DNA of 64,000 nt. Origin: Streptomyces violens. Its GTDB lineage: Bacteria; Actinomycetota; Actinomycetes; Streptomycetales; Streptomycetaceae. A model generated the notes under the pieces. The model saw only the letters and a program-made list of their open reading frames with translations. It was not told the DNA's origin and did not search any database. The stretch is taken from the NCBI RefSeq assembly GCF_000717745.1, contig NZ_JOBH01000006.1:310001-374000 (forward strand), in the 5' to 3' direction. Of the stretch, positions 9,460 through 18,013 are shown piece by piece; position 1 is the first letter of the stretch, and each line of letters starts with the position of its first letter. A program made the position numbers and the translations under genes.

Positions 9460-9499
9460 ATCTATTCTAGACTGAGATTTAGATGTTAGATGTAATCTA
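9460..9499. promoter_or_regulatory. AT-rich divergent promoter/operator region with dyads
   Basis: This short AT-rich island between divergent tetR and SDR genes contains the dyad TAGAT-GTA-ATCTA at 9487-9499. A second pair of arms, ATCTA at 9460-9464 and TAGAT at 9480-9484, flanks 15 bases. The local base composition is very unlike the surrounding GC-rich DNA, as expected of a promoter with TetR sites. Confidence 0.45.
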
Positions 9500-9541
9500 T
9501 CGTCGGGCGGCCGGGTGCTGCCCGCAACGTTGGGAGTGCTC

Positions 9542-10228
9542 ATGGAACTGAAGAACGCGGTCGCGGTGGTCACCGGTGCCAACCGGGGGCTCGGGGGGCA
9601 GCTGGCCGCCCAGCTCGTGGAGCGCGGGGCCAAGGTGTACGCGGCGGCTCGCCGCCCCGAGACGGTGGACGTCCCGGGTGCCGTCCCGCTGCGGCTGGAT
9701 GTGACGGACGCGGAGTCGATCCGGGCGGCGGCCCGCATCGCCTCCGACGCGACACTCCTGATCAACAACGCAGGCATCTCCACCGGAGCGCCGCTGATCG
9801 CGGGCAGCCCGGACGCGGTGCGCCGGGAGATGGAGGTGAACTTCTTCGGCCCGCTCGCCGTGACGCGGGCTTTCGCCCCGGTCATCGAGTCCAACGGCGG
9901 CGGCGCCGTGCTCAACGTGCTGTCGGTCCTGTCCTGGCTGCACCCGGCCGGCCTCGGTTCCTACGCCGCGTCGAAGGCCGCCGCATGGGCGCTGACCGGC
10001 GCGGCCCGAGAAGAGTTGGCGCCCCGCGGCATCACCGTCACGGCGCTGCACGTCGGATACATGGACACCGACATGGCCTCCGGCGTTCCGGCCGACCAGA
10101 AGGCCGACCCCGCTGAGGTCGCCGCCCAGGCCCTGTCCGGCATCGAGACGGGCCTGTCCGAGATCCTCGCCGACGAGACCACCCGGTACGTGAAGCGGAG
10201 TCTGGCTGCCCCGCCGAACGCGGCGTGA
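9542..10228 (+). CDS. Short-chain dehydrogenase/reductase (SDR)
   Basis: NAD(P)-dependent oxidoreductase of the classical SDR family, 228 residues. The cofactor motif TGANRGLG is at about residues 11-18, NNAG near 77, and the catalytic Ser and YAASK near 130-146. The ATG at 9542 has a GGGAG ribosome site six bases upstream. It is first in a plus-strand run with an MDR reductase and an alpha/beta hydrolase, and diverges from a TetR repressor gene. The substrate is not predictable. Such small SDRs with a TetR partner often handle reactive carbonyls or quinones, but that is only an analogy. Confidence 0.88.
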   Translation: MELKNAVAVVTGANRGLGGQLAAQLVERGAKVYAAARRPETVDVPGAVPLRLDVTDAESIRAAARIASDATLLINNAGISTGAPLIAGSPDAVRREMEVNFFGPLAVTRAFAPVIESNGGGAVLNVLSVLSWLHPAGLGSYAASKAAAWALTGAAREELAPRGITVTALHVGYMDTDMASGVPADQKADPAEVAAQALSGIETGLSEILADETTRYVKRSLAAPPNAA

Positions 10229-10376
10229 GGTGCGCCCCGCCTCATCCGGCCTGTCGTCCGCCGCAACGGCGCGGCACGCCATGAACCAGTAGTGAGTGCC
10301 AAAAAATATCTCGCACCCGGTCACGACCGGCGCGAGCGGAGATCCCGTCCACTGCGGACGAGAAGCGGAGACGGCG

Positions 10377-11381
10377 ATGAAGACCTACCTGATCGAGAAG
10401 TACGGTGATCAGTCAGCGGTGCGCGCCGCCGAGATGCCCGATCCGGAGCCGGGCGCCCACGATGTCCTGGTCAGGATCCACGCGGCGAGCGTCAACCCGC
10501 TGGACTTCAAGATCCGCGACGGCGACTTCAAGATGATCCTGCCTCACCGCCTCCCTCTCGTCCTGGGCAATGACCTCGCCGGCGTGGTGGTCCAGGTCGG
10601 CTCGGCCGTCACCCGATTCGCGGTGGGCGACGAGGTCTACGCCCGGCCCGACAAGAACCGGATCGGCACCTTCGCCGAACTCATCGCCGTCCACCAGGAC
10701 GACCTGGCCCCCAAGCCGGCGACCCTCACCATGGCTGAGGCCGCCTCCCTTCCCCTGGTTGCCCTCACCTCATGGCAGGTGCTGGTCGAGAGGGCGCAGG
10801 TCCAGCCGGGCCAGAAGGTGCTGATCCACGCGGGCTCCGGCGGGGTGGGCACCGTCGCCCTCCAGCTGGCCAGGCACCTGGGCGCACATGCGGCCACCAC
10901 CGCGAGCGTGGCCAACGCCGACCTGGTCGAGGAACTCGGTGCAGACGTCGTCATCGACTACCGCACGCAGGACTTCGAGGAGGTCCTGGACGGCTACGAC
11001 GTCGTCCTGGACACCCTCGGCGGCAAGACCCTCGAGAAGTCCCTGCGGGTCCTCAAGCCCGGCGGGAAGGTCATCAGCATCGCCGGGCCCCCCGACGCGG
11101 ACTTCGCCCGTGAACTGGGCGCCAACCCGCTTCTCCGCCAGGCCATGAACGCGCTGAGCTTCAAGACCCGGCGCCACGCCAAACGCCTGGGCGTCACCTA
11201 CTCCTTCCTGTTCATGAAGGCCGGAGGCGGCCAGTTGCGCGAACTCACCCGACTCATCGACGCCGGAGAGATCCGCCCCGTCGTCGACCGCGTCTTCCCC
11301 TTCGACCAGACCCGTCAGGCCATGGAGTACGCCGAGAAGGGCCGAGCCAAGGCCGGCAAGGTCGTCATTGCGATGGTGTGA
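10377..11381 (+). CDS. Zinc-independent MDR oxidoreductase (quinone oxidoreductase-like)
   Basis: NADPH-dependent reductase of the medium-chain family, 334 residues, similar in length and layout to Qor and zeta-crystallin proteins. The N-terminal GroES-like domain covers about 1-125, and the Rossmann domain holds the nucleotide motif AGSGGVGTVALQ at about 150-161. The structural and catalytic zinc cysteines of alcohol dehydrogenases are absent. The ATG at 10377 has an AGCGGAG-type ribosome site upstream. It follows the SDR by 148 bases and precedes a hydrolase by 48, so the three may be one regulon under the upstream TetR. Confidence 0.87.
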   Translation: MKTYLIEKYGDQSAVRAAEMPDPEPGAHDVLVRIHAASVNPLDFKIRDGDFKMILPHRLPLVLGNDLAGVVVQVGSAVTRFAVGDEVYARPDKNRIGTFAELIAVHQDDLAPKPATLTMAEAASLPLVALTSWQVLVERAQVQPGQKVLIHAGSGGVGTVALQLARHLGAHAATTASVANADLVEELGADVVIDYRTQDFEEVLDGYDVVLDTLGGKTLEKSLRVLKPGGKVISIAGPPDADFARELGANPLLRQAMNALSFKTRRHAKRLGVTYSFLFMKAGGGQLRELTRLIDAGEIRPVVDRVFPFDQTRQAMEYAEKGRAKAGKVVIAMV

Positions 11382-11429
11382 GCGCCGGCCCCCACCACCG
11401 TTGCGTCGCCCCCCCCACAGGAACCGGTC

Positions 11430-12323
11430 ATGAGCTCACCGCGCAGTTCCCCCCGCCCCACGCCCGCCCCGTCGCCGTCGTACAAGGACGCGCCGACCCG
11501 TTCGGTGTCCGTGCACGGCGTCGACTTCGTCTACCGGCAACTCGGCCCGGAAGGAGACGGCGTACCGCTGATCCTGCTCCACCACCTGGCTGCGGTCCTG
11601 GACAACTGGGACCCCCGCGTCGTCGACGGACTCGCCGCCCGGCGCCGGGTGATCGCCTTCGACAACCGCGGAGTGGGCGCGTCGGACGGCGCCGCACCCG
11701 ACACCATCGAGGCGATGGCGCGCGACGCGGTGCTGTTCATCCGCGCCCTGGGCTTCGAGCGGGTCGACCTGCTCGGCCTGTCGATGGGCGGCTTCATCGC
11801 CCAGGTCATCGCGGCACAGGAACCGCAACTGGTGCGCAGGGTCATCCTCGCGGGCACCGGCCCCGCCGGAGGCCCCGGCATCGACAAGGTCACCGCACTC
11901 ACCCTTCGCGACACACTCAAGGGACTCCTGAGCCGCAAGGACCCCAAGCAGTTCCTCTTCTTCACCCGCACCGAACACGGCCGACGCGAAGCACGCGCCT
12001 TCGTGGAACGGCTGAAGGAGCGCACGGACGACCGCGACAAAACCATCTCGCTGACGTCGTTCCGCGCCCAGCTCAAGGCCATCAACCGATGGGGCCGGCA
12101 GGCACCGGCCGATCTGTCCCGCATCCACCAGCCGGTCCTGGTGGCCAACGGCGAGAGCGACCGGATGGTGCCGAGCGAGAACACCCTCGACCTCGCCGCA
12201 CGGCTGCCCCGAGGCGAACTCGTCCCTCTCTACCCGGACGCCGGACACGGCGGGATCTTCCAGTTCCACGACGAGTTCGTGACCAGGGCCCTCACATTCC
12301 TCGAAGCACGGCCCAACGCCTGA
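11430..12323 (+). CDS. Alpha/beta hydrolase
   Basis: Alpha/beta-hydrolase fold enzyme, 297 residues. After a Pro/Ser-rich N-terminus of about 25 residues the fold starts at VSVHGVDFVYR. The nucleophile elbow GLSMGG is at about residues 113-118, and the catalytic His is in DAGHGGIF near residue 270. The segment FDNRGVGASDG resembles haloperoxidase- and ester-hydrolase-like members. Its 3' end overlaps a convergent reading frame by 32 bases. A signal peptide is not evident. The substrate is unknown. Confidence 0.85.
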   Translation: MSSPRSSPRPTPAPSPSYKDAPTRSVSVHGVDFVYRQLGPEGDGVPLILLHHLAAVLDNWDPRVVDGLAARRRVIAFDNRGVGASDGAAPDTIEAMARDAVLFIRALGFERVDLLGLSMGGFIAQVIAAQEPQLVRRVILAGTGPAGGPGIDKVTALTLRDTLKGLLSRKDPKQFLFFTRTEHGRREARAFVERLKERTDDRDKTISLTSFRAQLKAINRWGRQAPADLSRIHQPVLVANGESDRMVPSENTLDLAARLPRGELVPLYPDAGHGGIFQFHDEFVTRALTFLEARPNA

Positions 12324-12852
12324 CCGCCGACGCCGCATCCCGCCGCCGCCAAGTGCTGTGCGGCCGTCGCGGCTCTACGTAGCGCGGAAGCGCCTCCGCG
12401 ACCCGCCCTTCGGTCATCAAGCGGTCCAGGTGCTGTACCGCCGTTCTCCGCTCCACGGGCCCCACCTGTGGCAATTCGACGTGTGGCCGGTAGACCAGCC
12501 GATGCTCGACGATCTCCTCGACGGTGCGGGGTTCGCCGAGGAAGGCCAGCAGCGTCGCCTCCCGCTTCTCCACTACTCCGGCGAAGGCGTCGAGCCGGCG
12601 CCGGAACTCCGCCGCGCCCTCGATCACGCCCTTCTGGTGGGAGGTGCCGTACCAGCGCGCGTCGATCTCCCGGCACCGGCGCATCGACGCCTGGAAATCC
12701 ACGAGGCTGCTGCCCACGTCGCCGTAGTACGGGCCGAACGACGTCAGGTCGATGTCCGCGATGAAGAGGAAGCCCTCGGGCTCGATCAGGATACCGCTGT
12801 GCCCTGCGGTGTGGCCGGGGAGGTGCACGACGGTGACGGTGCGCCCTGTCAT
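12292..12852 (-). pseudogene. MBL-fold metallo-hydrolase, C-terminal remnant
   Basis: The 186 codons encode the second half of a metallo-beta-lactamase-fold hydrolase: the HLPGHTAGHSG ligand strand near residues 9-19, ADID with a metal Asp near 31, and the final His in YGTSH near 66. The first half, including the HxHxDH metal motif, is missing, so the product cannot form a normal binuclear site. The ATG at 12852 overlaps the stop of the upstream acetyltransferase gene (ATGA), so the remnant may still be translated. The break lies exactly at that junction, suggesting a deletion that joined two unrelated genes. Confidence 0.7.
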
Positions 12853-13331
12853 TCTGTGAGGAAGCGGCGCTCCATGAGGAGTGTCTCGCCCTCGCACGAG
12901 ACCTGCCGGAAGCCGGCCTTCTGCCATGCCCGTACGGCGCGGAGGTTGCCTCTCGCCGGGTCCACCGTCACGCGCCGCCATCCGAGGTTTCCGCTGAGGT
13001 GCGCGAGGAGGGGGCGAGGAGCGTCCGGTCCCAGGCCGCGGCCGCGTGCCTGGGCTGTCAGCACCATGTCGATGCCACCTTCGGCCTTGCCGGCGTGCCA
13101 GTACTGCGCGTATCCCATCGGTGTTCCATGGGCCAGCACGAGGAAGGACTCCACACGGGGCCGGCGCCGCCCCAGGTACTTCTCGGCCACCTCTTCACGC
13201 GATTTCGGCGCTCCTCCCCAGTGCTCGACGAAGTCCGGGGTCGCGAACCATGCGGCCAGCAGATCCAGATCCTCCTCGCTCGTGGGGACAAGCCGGGTCA
13301 GCGCCCCTTCGAGGGCAAGGCCATCAGCCAT
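12849..13331 (-). CDS. GNAT acetyltransferase resembling AAC(6')-type aminoglycoside acetyltransferases
   Basis: Acetyl-CoA-dependent N-acetyltransferase, 160 residues. The order of segments follows AAC(6')-Ib-like enzymes: WF/W region with VEHWGG at about 36-41, MGYAQYW near 71-77, the acetyl-CoA loop ARGRGLGPDA at about 96-105, and SN/GNLRAVRAWQKAGF near 130-143. The ATG at 13331 has a GGAG site eight bases upstream. Resistance activity is not proven by sequence, as many such chromosomal genes have other substrates. The stop overlaps the start of an MBL remnant. Confidence 0.8.
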   Translation of the reverse strand: MADGLALEGALTRLVPTSEEDLDLLAAWFATPDFVEHWGGAPKSREEVAEKYLGRRRPRVESFLVLAHGTPMGYAQYWHAGKAEGGIDMVLTAQARGRGLGPDAPRPLLAHLSGNLGWRRVTVDPARGNLRAVRAWQKAGFRQVSCEGETLLMERRFLTE

Positions 13332-13419
13332 CGCTCACACTCCAACCCGCACTCGCCGACCTGGGCCCGCCGACGCTACCGGGACCTGCGCCTGGTACAG
13401 GTGCTCTATCGAGCAGTAG

Positions 13420-13530
13420 TGGCGTCGCTTGTCGTTCAACGACACCATCATCGAGACCGGCACCGACTCCTACCGCCTGGCCAGCACCCGAGCGCGAGCC
13501 GAGACCGTGCGGGCGCGCGGGCGGGCCTGA
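13420..13530 (+). pseudogene. IS21-family istB ATPase, C-terminal remnant
   Basis: A 36-codon open tail, preceded by an in-frame TAG, reads RLSFNDTIIETGTDSYRLA and then a basic end. This matches the conserved C-terminus of IstB helper ATPases (the IIETGTxSYR block). No istA, no Walker motifs and no terminal inverted repeats are nearby, so it is a scar of an insertion sequence rather than a working element. Confidence 0.55.
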
Positions 13531-13604
13531 GCTGGGAACGCGATGCGTAAGCCCGTCAGGGCGGGGCGGGCGCGCCTTCGCCGGCCCCGCCCCGCCACCC
13601 ACAA

Positions 13605-13646
13605 ACGCGTGGGCCCGACGAGCAGTTGCTCGTCGGGCCCACGCGT
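13605..13646. terminator. Perfect 42-base inverted repeat, terminator of the KGG gene
   Basis: A 20-base arm at 13605-13624 (ACGCGTGGGCCCGACGAGCA) is followed after GT by its exact complement ending at 13646. It begins nine bases beyond the stop of the minus-strand KGG gene. It lacks a long T tract, which is common for actinomycete hairpin terminators, and it would work on both strands. Confidence 0.8.
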
Positions 13647-13654
13647 CCTTGCGC

Positions 13655-13888
13655 TCAGCGCTGCCCGCCGCCGCTCTCCTGGCCGCCCTTCTGACCGGCC
13701 TCGGCAGCACGCTGGGGATCGTTCGCGAAGTTACCGCCGCTCTCGTGACCGCCCTTCTGGCCGGCCTCGGCAGCACGCTGGGGATCGTTCGCGAAGTTGC
13801 CGCCGCTCTCCTGGCCGCCCTTCTGGCCGGCCTGGGAGGCGCGCTGCGGGTCGTCAGCGAAATTGCCCGAGTTGTTGGACGCAGTCAT
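13655..13888 (-). CDS. KGG-repeat stress-induced protein
   Basis: Small, very hydrophilic protein of 77 residues built from three near-identical units, each GNFADDPQRAxxAGQKGGxE-like. This is the stress-induced KGG repeat (PF10685) of E. coli YciG and fungal Con-10. Repeats start at about residues 8, 31 and 54. A strong GGAGGGAG ribosome site precedes the ATG at 13888. Relatives are general-stress or desiccation proteins; the exact biochemical role is not known. The gene is monocistronic with its own strong hairpin terminator. Confidence 0.9.
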   Translation of the reverse strand: MTASNNSGNFADDPQRASQAGQKGGQESGGNFANDPQRAAEAGQKGGHESGGNFANDPQRAAEAGQKGGQESGGGQR

Positions 13889-14031
13889 CACTGCTCCCTC
13901 CATCTCGTCTTGCTGAGTGCCTTGCACCTCGCGAGTGCCCGAGCCGATCGGGGGCATGCGGGCCAAAACGGATCTTTGGAGTGTGATGCGTGGCACGTCA
14001 CAGCCCATCCACGCGAACCACCCTTGTTTCC

Positions 14032-14478
14032 TCAGCCTTCGCGGCGCAGCGGGCCCCACTGTTCCTTGTGTCGTTTCACTTCTTCCTCGGCTTCCTCCAG
14101 GACGCGGGAGTGGATCCAGCCGAGGGGCTCGACGTCCGTGACCAGTGGTTCGTTGTCGGGACCGCGGTCGGCTTCGGTGCCGCGCAACACCCACGCCCGG
14201 ACGCCCGGCCCCTTCTCCCGCGGCAGGTGGGAGTAGTCGTACAGGCGTCGGGCGACCCATACGCGTACGGAACGGTCCTGCCACCACGGTGCGACGTCGA
14301 GCGGGTTGGCGGACAGGCCGGGCAAGGAGATGCCGGTGAGGTCGTCGGTGCTGGAGACTGCCCTGAGGTCGGTCTCGGGTCCGCGCGACCACCTCACATA
14401 CAACTGATCGCGGTCTTCCACGAGCCCGGCCAGCTCGGTGAGCGTATGGAGGGTGGGCAGGCCACCGTTACTCGCCAC
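14032..14478 (-). CDS. Conserved actinomycete protein, DUF6098-like
   Basis: Soluble protein of 148 residues starting with GTG at 14478. It carries the conserved blocks YVRWSRGP (about 27-34), LPGLSANPLD (about 52-61), WVARRLYDYSHL (about 74-85) and ends in a charged helix. I believe this matches DUF6098, a Streptomyces family of unknown function, but the number is from memory. There are no membrane segments or known catalytic motifs. It is separated from the KGG gene by 143 bases and both run leftwards. Confidence 0.65.
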   Translation of the reverse strand: MASNGGLPTLHTLTELAGLVEDRDQLYVRWSRGPETDLRAVSSTDDLTGISLPGLSANPLDVAPWWQDRSVRVWVARRLYDYSHLPREKGPGVRAWVLRGTEADRGPDNEPLVTDVEPLGWIHSRVLEEAEEEVKRHKEQWGPLRREG

Positions 14479-14702
14479 AGCGCTTCCGTCCTTTCGTCGT
14501 GCCTTGCGGCGTCGGCGGGCGTGCCCTGCCGCAGTGCGCGCTCGAGAGTGCGCGCTCGATCATGCCCGCACGGGTACCCAGGACTCGGCAGGCACCCTGT
14601 TGCCACCCCGAGACCCAGCCACCCTGCTGACACTGACACCCCGAGATCGCAGCCGGGTGGGGCCGCAGCCAGTCGAGAGGAACGAGCTGGTGGCCAGGTG
14701 CC

Positions 14703-15485
14703 CTACGGCTCGGTGACGGTGAAAAGGCCGCCGTCCGGGTCGCGGATGATCACATGCGCTGCGGGCGCGCCGGAGGCCGAAGTGCCGGGGGTGACCGTTC
14801 CGCCGGCGGCGACGGCCGCAGCGCTGGCCTTCTCTACATCGCCCACGTGGAAGTGGACATGCCACCGAGGCCGCACCCTGGGGTCCGGCGCCGCCTCGAC
14901 ACCACCGCCGTGGAGGGCTGCCACGGTGTGACCGCCCTGGCGGACGATCACCTCGTCTCTCTCATACGCCACGGAGCACGCGCTGTGGTCGGCCGCCCAT
15001 CCGAAGACCTCCGCGTAGAACACGGCGGAGTCGAAGACGTCGCGGGTGCGCAGCTCCAAGTGGGCGGGTGCGTCGTCGTGGCCCACAGGCCAGGCCAGGG
15101 TCTGCCCTTCCCAGATGCCGAAGGCGGCTCCGTCACGGTCGGCGGCGTGCGCGGCGCGGCCGTGGCCCAGGGTGAGGGGCCCGATCGCGACCGTCGCGCC
15201 GCGTTCGCGGATACGCGCCGCGGTCTCATCCGCATCGGGCACGGCAAAGTACGGCATCCAAGCAACCGCCATCTGCCACTGCCCGGCGAGGGGTCCGATA
15301 CCGGCGACAGGCTGCCCGTCGGAGAGCGCGATCCGGAATCCGTCCCCGAAGCTGCTGGGGCGGAAGCTCCAGCCCAGCACCGCGGCGTAGAACTCTTCCG
15401 TGGCCGGCAGGTCGCGGGCGGCCAGACTCACCCAGCAGGGCGCGCCCAGCGCAGGAGAAACATAAGGTCCAGGTCCGCTCGCCAT
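14703..15485 (-). CDS. VOC family protein, two glyoxalase/bleomycin-resistance domains
   Basis: Tandem vicinal-oxygen-chelate protein, 260 residues. Domain 1 is about residues 10-125 (APCWVSLAARDLPATEEFY ... AAFGIWEG) and domain 2 about 140-258 (HLELRTRDVFDSAVFY ... RDPDGGLFTV). Both show the start-strand, FYxxVxGW and terminal DPxG-type blocks. The ATG at 15485 has a GGGAGGAG site. Proteins of this layout in Streptomyces include hydroxylase-like and resistance-like members; the metal and substrate are unclear. Confidence 0.85.
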   Translation of the reverse strand: MASGPGPYVSPALGAPCWVSLAARDLPATEEFYAAVLGWSFRPSSFGDGFRIALSDGQPVAGIGPLAGQWQMAVAWMPYFAVPDADETAARIRERGATVAIGPLTLGHGRAAHAADRDGAAFGIWEGQTLAWPVGHDDAPAHLELRTRDVFDSAVFYAEVFGWAADHSACSVAYERDEVIVRQGGHTVAALHGGGVEAAPDPRVRPRWHVHFHVGDVEKASAAAVAAGGTVTPGTSASGAPAAHVIIRDPDGGLFTVTEP

Positions 15486-15732
15486 CAGGCTCCTCCCGTC
15501 TCGCAGAGCGTCACTCGCGCCGAAACCACCCGAGAAGAGCGGCACTACGGCGCCCCGTCAGCCGACGGTCACCAGCATAATCACCGCCCCATCACGGGCG
15601 TTGGAGGCCGCTTGTCGTGCGAGGTGGCTGGCTTCACTGGTGTCACAGCACGCATTCGGGTACTCAACAGCGGCATTCAGCACGTGCTGACGCAGGCACG
15701 GTGACCGGCCGGGTACGGCGAGAAATGGGTGG

Positions 15733-16899
15733 TTGACGGTGTGGGAGCAGCTCTGGGTGGGGTGGCGATGGCTGGGGTGGGAGGCGGCCGCGGTCGGGCG
15801 GACGGTCCGGTACGCGATACGCGGTACGGGCCCGGAGCGCGACACGATGGTGCAGGCGCTGAAGATGGCCGGTGCCGCGATTGCCGCGTGGGCGCTGGCC
15901 GGGTGGTGGCTGAAGGCGCCACTGGCGCTGATGGCGCCGTGGACGGCGCTCGCCCTGGTCGATGCCACGGTCTACCGTTCCCTGCGCTCCGGCCTGCAGC
16001 AGATCTCCGTGATTGTCATCGGTGCCGTGTGGGCGTCCCTGGCGATGGCCCTGGCGGGCGGCAGCACGCTGGGCGCCATGATCATCGCCTTGCCGGTGCT
16101 GGCACTGGTGGGCACCTACCGCCGCTTCGGCGCGCAGGGCGTCTACGGCTCGACAACGGCGCTGTTCGTCATCACGTACGGCGCCTACTCGCTCACCGAG
16201 GTGGGGCACCGGTTGCTGGAGACCTGCATCGGCGCCGTCATCGGCATAAGCGTGAACGCGTTCGTCTTCCCGCCCATCCATCTGCGGTCAGTGTACGACC
16301 AGTTGCAGCGCCTGCCGCGCGACAGTGCCGACCTGCTGCGGCACATGGCCGACGGCCTGCGTGAGGACTGGGGCTCCGCCGAGGCCGAGGAGTGGCGGGA
16401 CCGCGCCCGGCGCCTCCAGCCGATCCTGCGCTCGCTGGCCGACGCGCGGCAGTGGACCAACGAGAGCCTGCGCCTCAACCCGGCCTGGAATCTCCGCCGG
16501 AGGAGCCCGCAGCCCCCGCCGGAGTCGGAGGACGTTCGCTGGCACGACATCGCCGAGCACCTGACGGTCATCGCCCGGACACTGGCCAGGACAACGGGCG
16601 AGGACAGCGACCTCGCCCGTCCCACCCCCGCCTTCCTCGACCGGTACGCGGTACTGGCCGAACGGACGGCCGAGGTCTGCGCGGCCGAAGCCGACCTGTT
16701 CGATCAGAGCGAGGACGAGGCGTCGGCCCGGGACCGGCAGAAACAGGCTGCGCAGGATGCCTGGCGCTACTACGACAGCCTGGCCGACGCCTTCGGCCAG
16801 GAGACCGGCCCCGCCGCCGCGGTCAGCGGGGAACTGCTGGTGGAGACCCGGCAGATGCTGTCCGTACTCGCCGCCCACCACGGCCGGGACCCACAGTGA
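15733..16899 (+). CDS. FUSC / aromatic acid exporter-like membrane protein
   Basis: Integral membrane protein of up to 388 residues. The N-terminal half has about five to six closely packed hydrophobic segments (about residues 40-180), with the FVITYGAYSL and GISVNAFVFPP blocks seen in aromatic acid exporter family 1 and FUSC proteins. The C-terminal half (about 190-388) is a soluble helical domain. The start is uncertain: TTG at 15733 or GTG at 15739, neither with an ideal ribosome site. It is inferred to export organic or aromatic acids. It lies some kilobases from the Rieske/P450 region but is not operonic with it. Confidence 0.75.
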   Translation: MTVWEQLWVGWRWLGWEAAAVGRTVRYAIRGTGPERDTMVQALKMAGAAIAAWALAGWWLKAPLALMAPWTALALVDATVYRSLRSGLQQISVIVIGAVWASLAMALAGGSTLGAMIIALPVLALVGTYRRFGAQGVYGSTTALFVITYGAYSLTEVGHRLLETCIGAVIGISVNAFVFPPIHLRSVYDQLQRLPRDSADLLRHMADGLREDWGSAEAEEWRDRARRLQPILRSLADARQWTNESLRLNPAWNLRRRSPQPPPESEDVRWHDIAEHLTVIARTLARTTGEDSDLARPTPAFLDRYAVLAERTAEVCAAEADLFDQSEDEASARDRQKQAAQDAWRYYDSLADAFGQETGPAAAVSGELLVETRQMLSVLAAHHGRDPQ

Positions 16900-17279
16900 A
16901 GGCAGAAAGTCGGTGGCGAGCGCGCCGACCAGCGCCAGCGCCAGCGCCACGGCAGCACATCCGCCATCTTGACTCCGTCGAGCCGAACTTCAGTCCGCGC
17001 CGGCCGGCACCCTCCACCCCAGGGCTGTGCAGGTTCGGTTGAGGAGAACGAACAGTCCATCCACCCGCACGTTGAGACGATGGGCGGCCGACTCAGCCGA
17101 CATCCGGTAGGCAGCGCGGGCTCGGCCGGTCCGGATTGCGGGGGTTTCGCGTCCTCCGTTCGGGTGGCGCGGCGCAGGACCGTTCCTTCGCGCGGATATA
17201 TGCGCTTTCGTGGCTCCTACGCCCCTGGGGGCCAGCGGTCTTTCCGCCCAGACCCTGCGGGGAGACCGTATGGGGCGAC
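16900..17279. other. No intact gene recognised
   Basis: No convincing coding frame, hairpin or repeat of note beyond a short AGCGCC microrepeat near 16925-16950. The segment leads into a run of decayed genes and may itself be degraded coding DNA. Confidence 0.4.
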
Positions 17280-17460
17280 TCAGTTCTCGGCCGGGACGAG
17301 CGTGGTCACCAGGACGTCACCAGGACGTCCCCGACGGGCCGGCTGGTGGCCGTCGAGCGTGCGGATGGGCGACACCCCGTGCAGGGTGCGGCGGTCATCA
17401 CCGAGGAGCAGGTCACCCGGTCCACCGAGCGTGGCCTCCAGCAGTGGCTGCCCGTCACCG
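17280..17460 (-). pseudogene. 2OG-Fe(II) dioxygenase-like C-terminal remnant
   Basis: About 60 codons before the stop at 17280 read GDLLLGDDRRTLHGVSPIR and then a short tail. This strongly resembles the C-terminal iron-ligand region of a 2-oxoglutarate/Fe(II) dioxygenase (RRTLHGVSPI holds the distal His). No matching N-terminal domain lies upstream; the frame runs into unrelated decayed DNA. An 11-base tandem duplication (CACCAGGACGT twice, about 17308-17330) disturbs the last codons. The family assignment is by motif only. Confidence 0.45.
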
Positions 17461-17734
17461 CGGCGGCGCGACCGCCGTGCACGGCAGCGCCGGGCTGGAG
17501 TACCTGACCCCGTAGCGGAACCGCTCAGGGTTTCCGAGTCTTCCCCGGTCTGTGTCATGTAGCACCCCGGGCGCGCCGCCGGCTCATCGCTCGCCAACGC
17601 GGCGATGTCGACACCTACACAGCCGAGACGCGCCGTCAGACCCGTGCATACGAGGCGACGGGGCCCGCTTCCGCAGAGCGGGCCGTTGCGCACAGTCACG
17701 TCGACTGAAGGACGCCAGCTGTTCGTGGTGCTGC

Positions 17735-18013
17735 CTTCCAGGTGGGCCGCCTCCGCCCCGATCGTGGTGGTCTCGCCGTGCCCGGTACGCACCGCGGTTT
17801 CCGGGGGCAGGACCAGCAGCCGGTCCCGGATCGAGCGAAGGATGTAGAGGCAGACGCCACCGGGGCTGTGCCCTGGTGTGTGGAGCACGACGAGTTCGGT
17901 CCCGGCGACGGTGAAGCCGCGGCCGTCGGTGAGCCGACCGCCCGGTAGCCGCTCCGGGTGCTCCTGTCTCCACAGGACGTGATCCTCCGGGTGCAGGAGA
18001 ATCCGGTCGGCCG
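17735..18013 (-). pseudogene. MBL-fold hydrolase remnant (partner of mycothiol-dependent formaldehyde dehydrogenase)
   Basis: The frame reads [19 protein letters not shown], then [19 protein letters not shown], then jumps to [20 protein letters not shown]. Intact relatives have about 28 more residues between the last two blocks, holding GDTLFQGGPG with a metal Asp; these are deleted here. The N-terminal HxHxDH half is also missing. In actinomycetes this MBL protein is usually encoded just after S-(hydroxymethyl)mycothiol dehydrogenase, whose remains lie directly upstream here. Confidence 0.7.
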
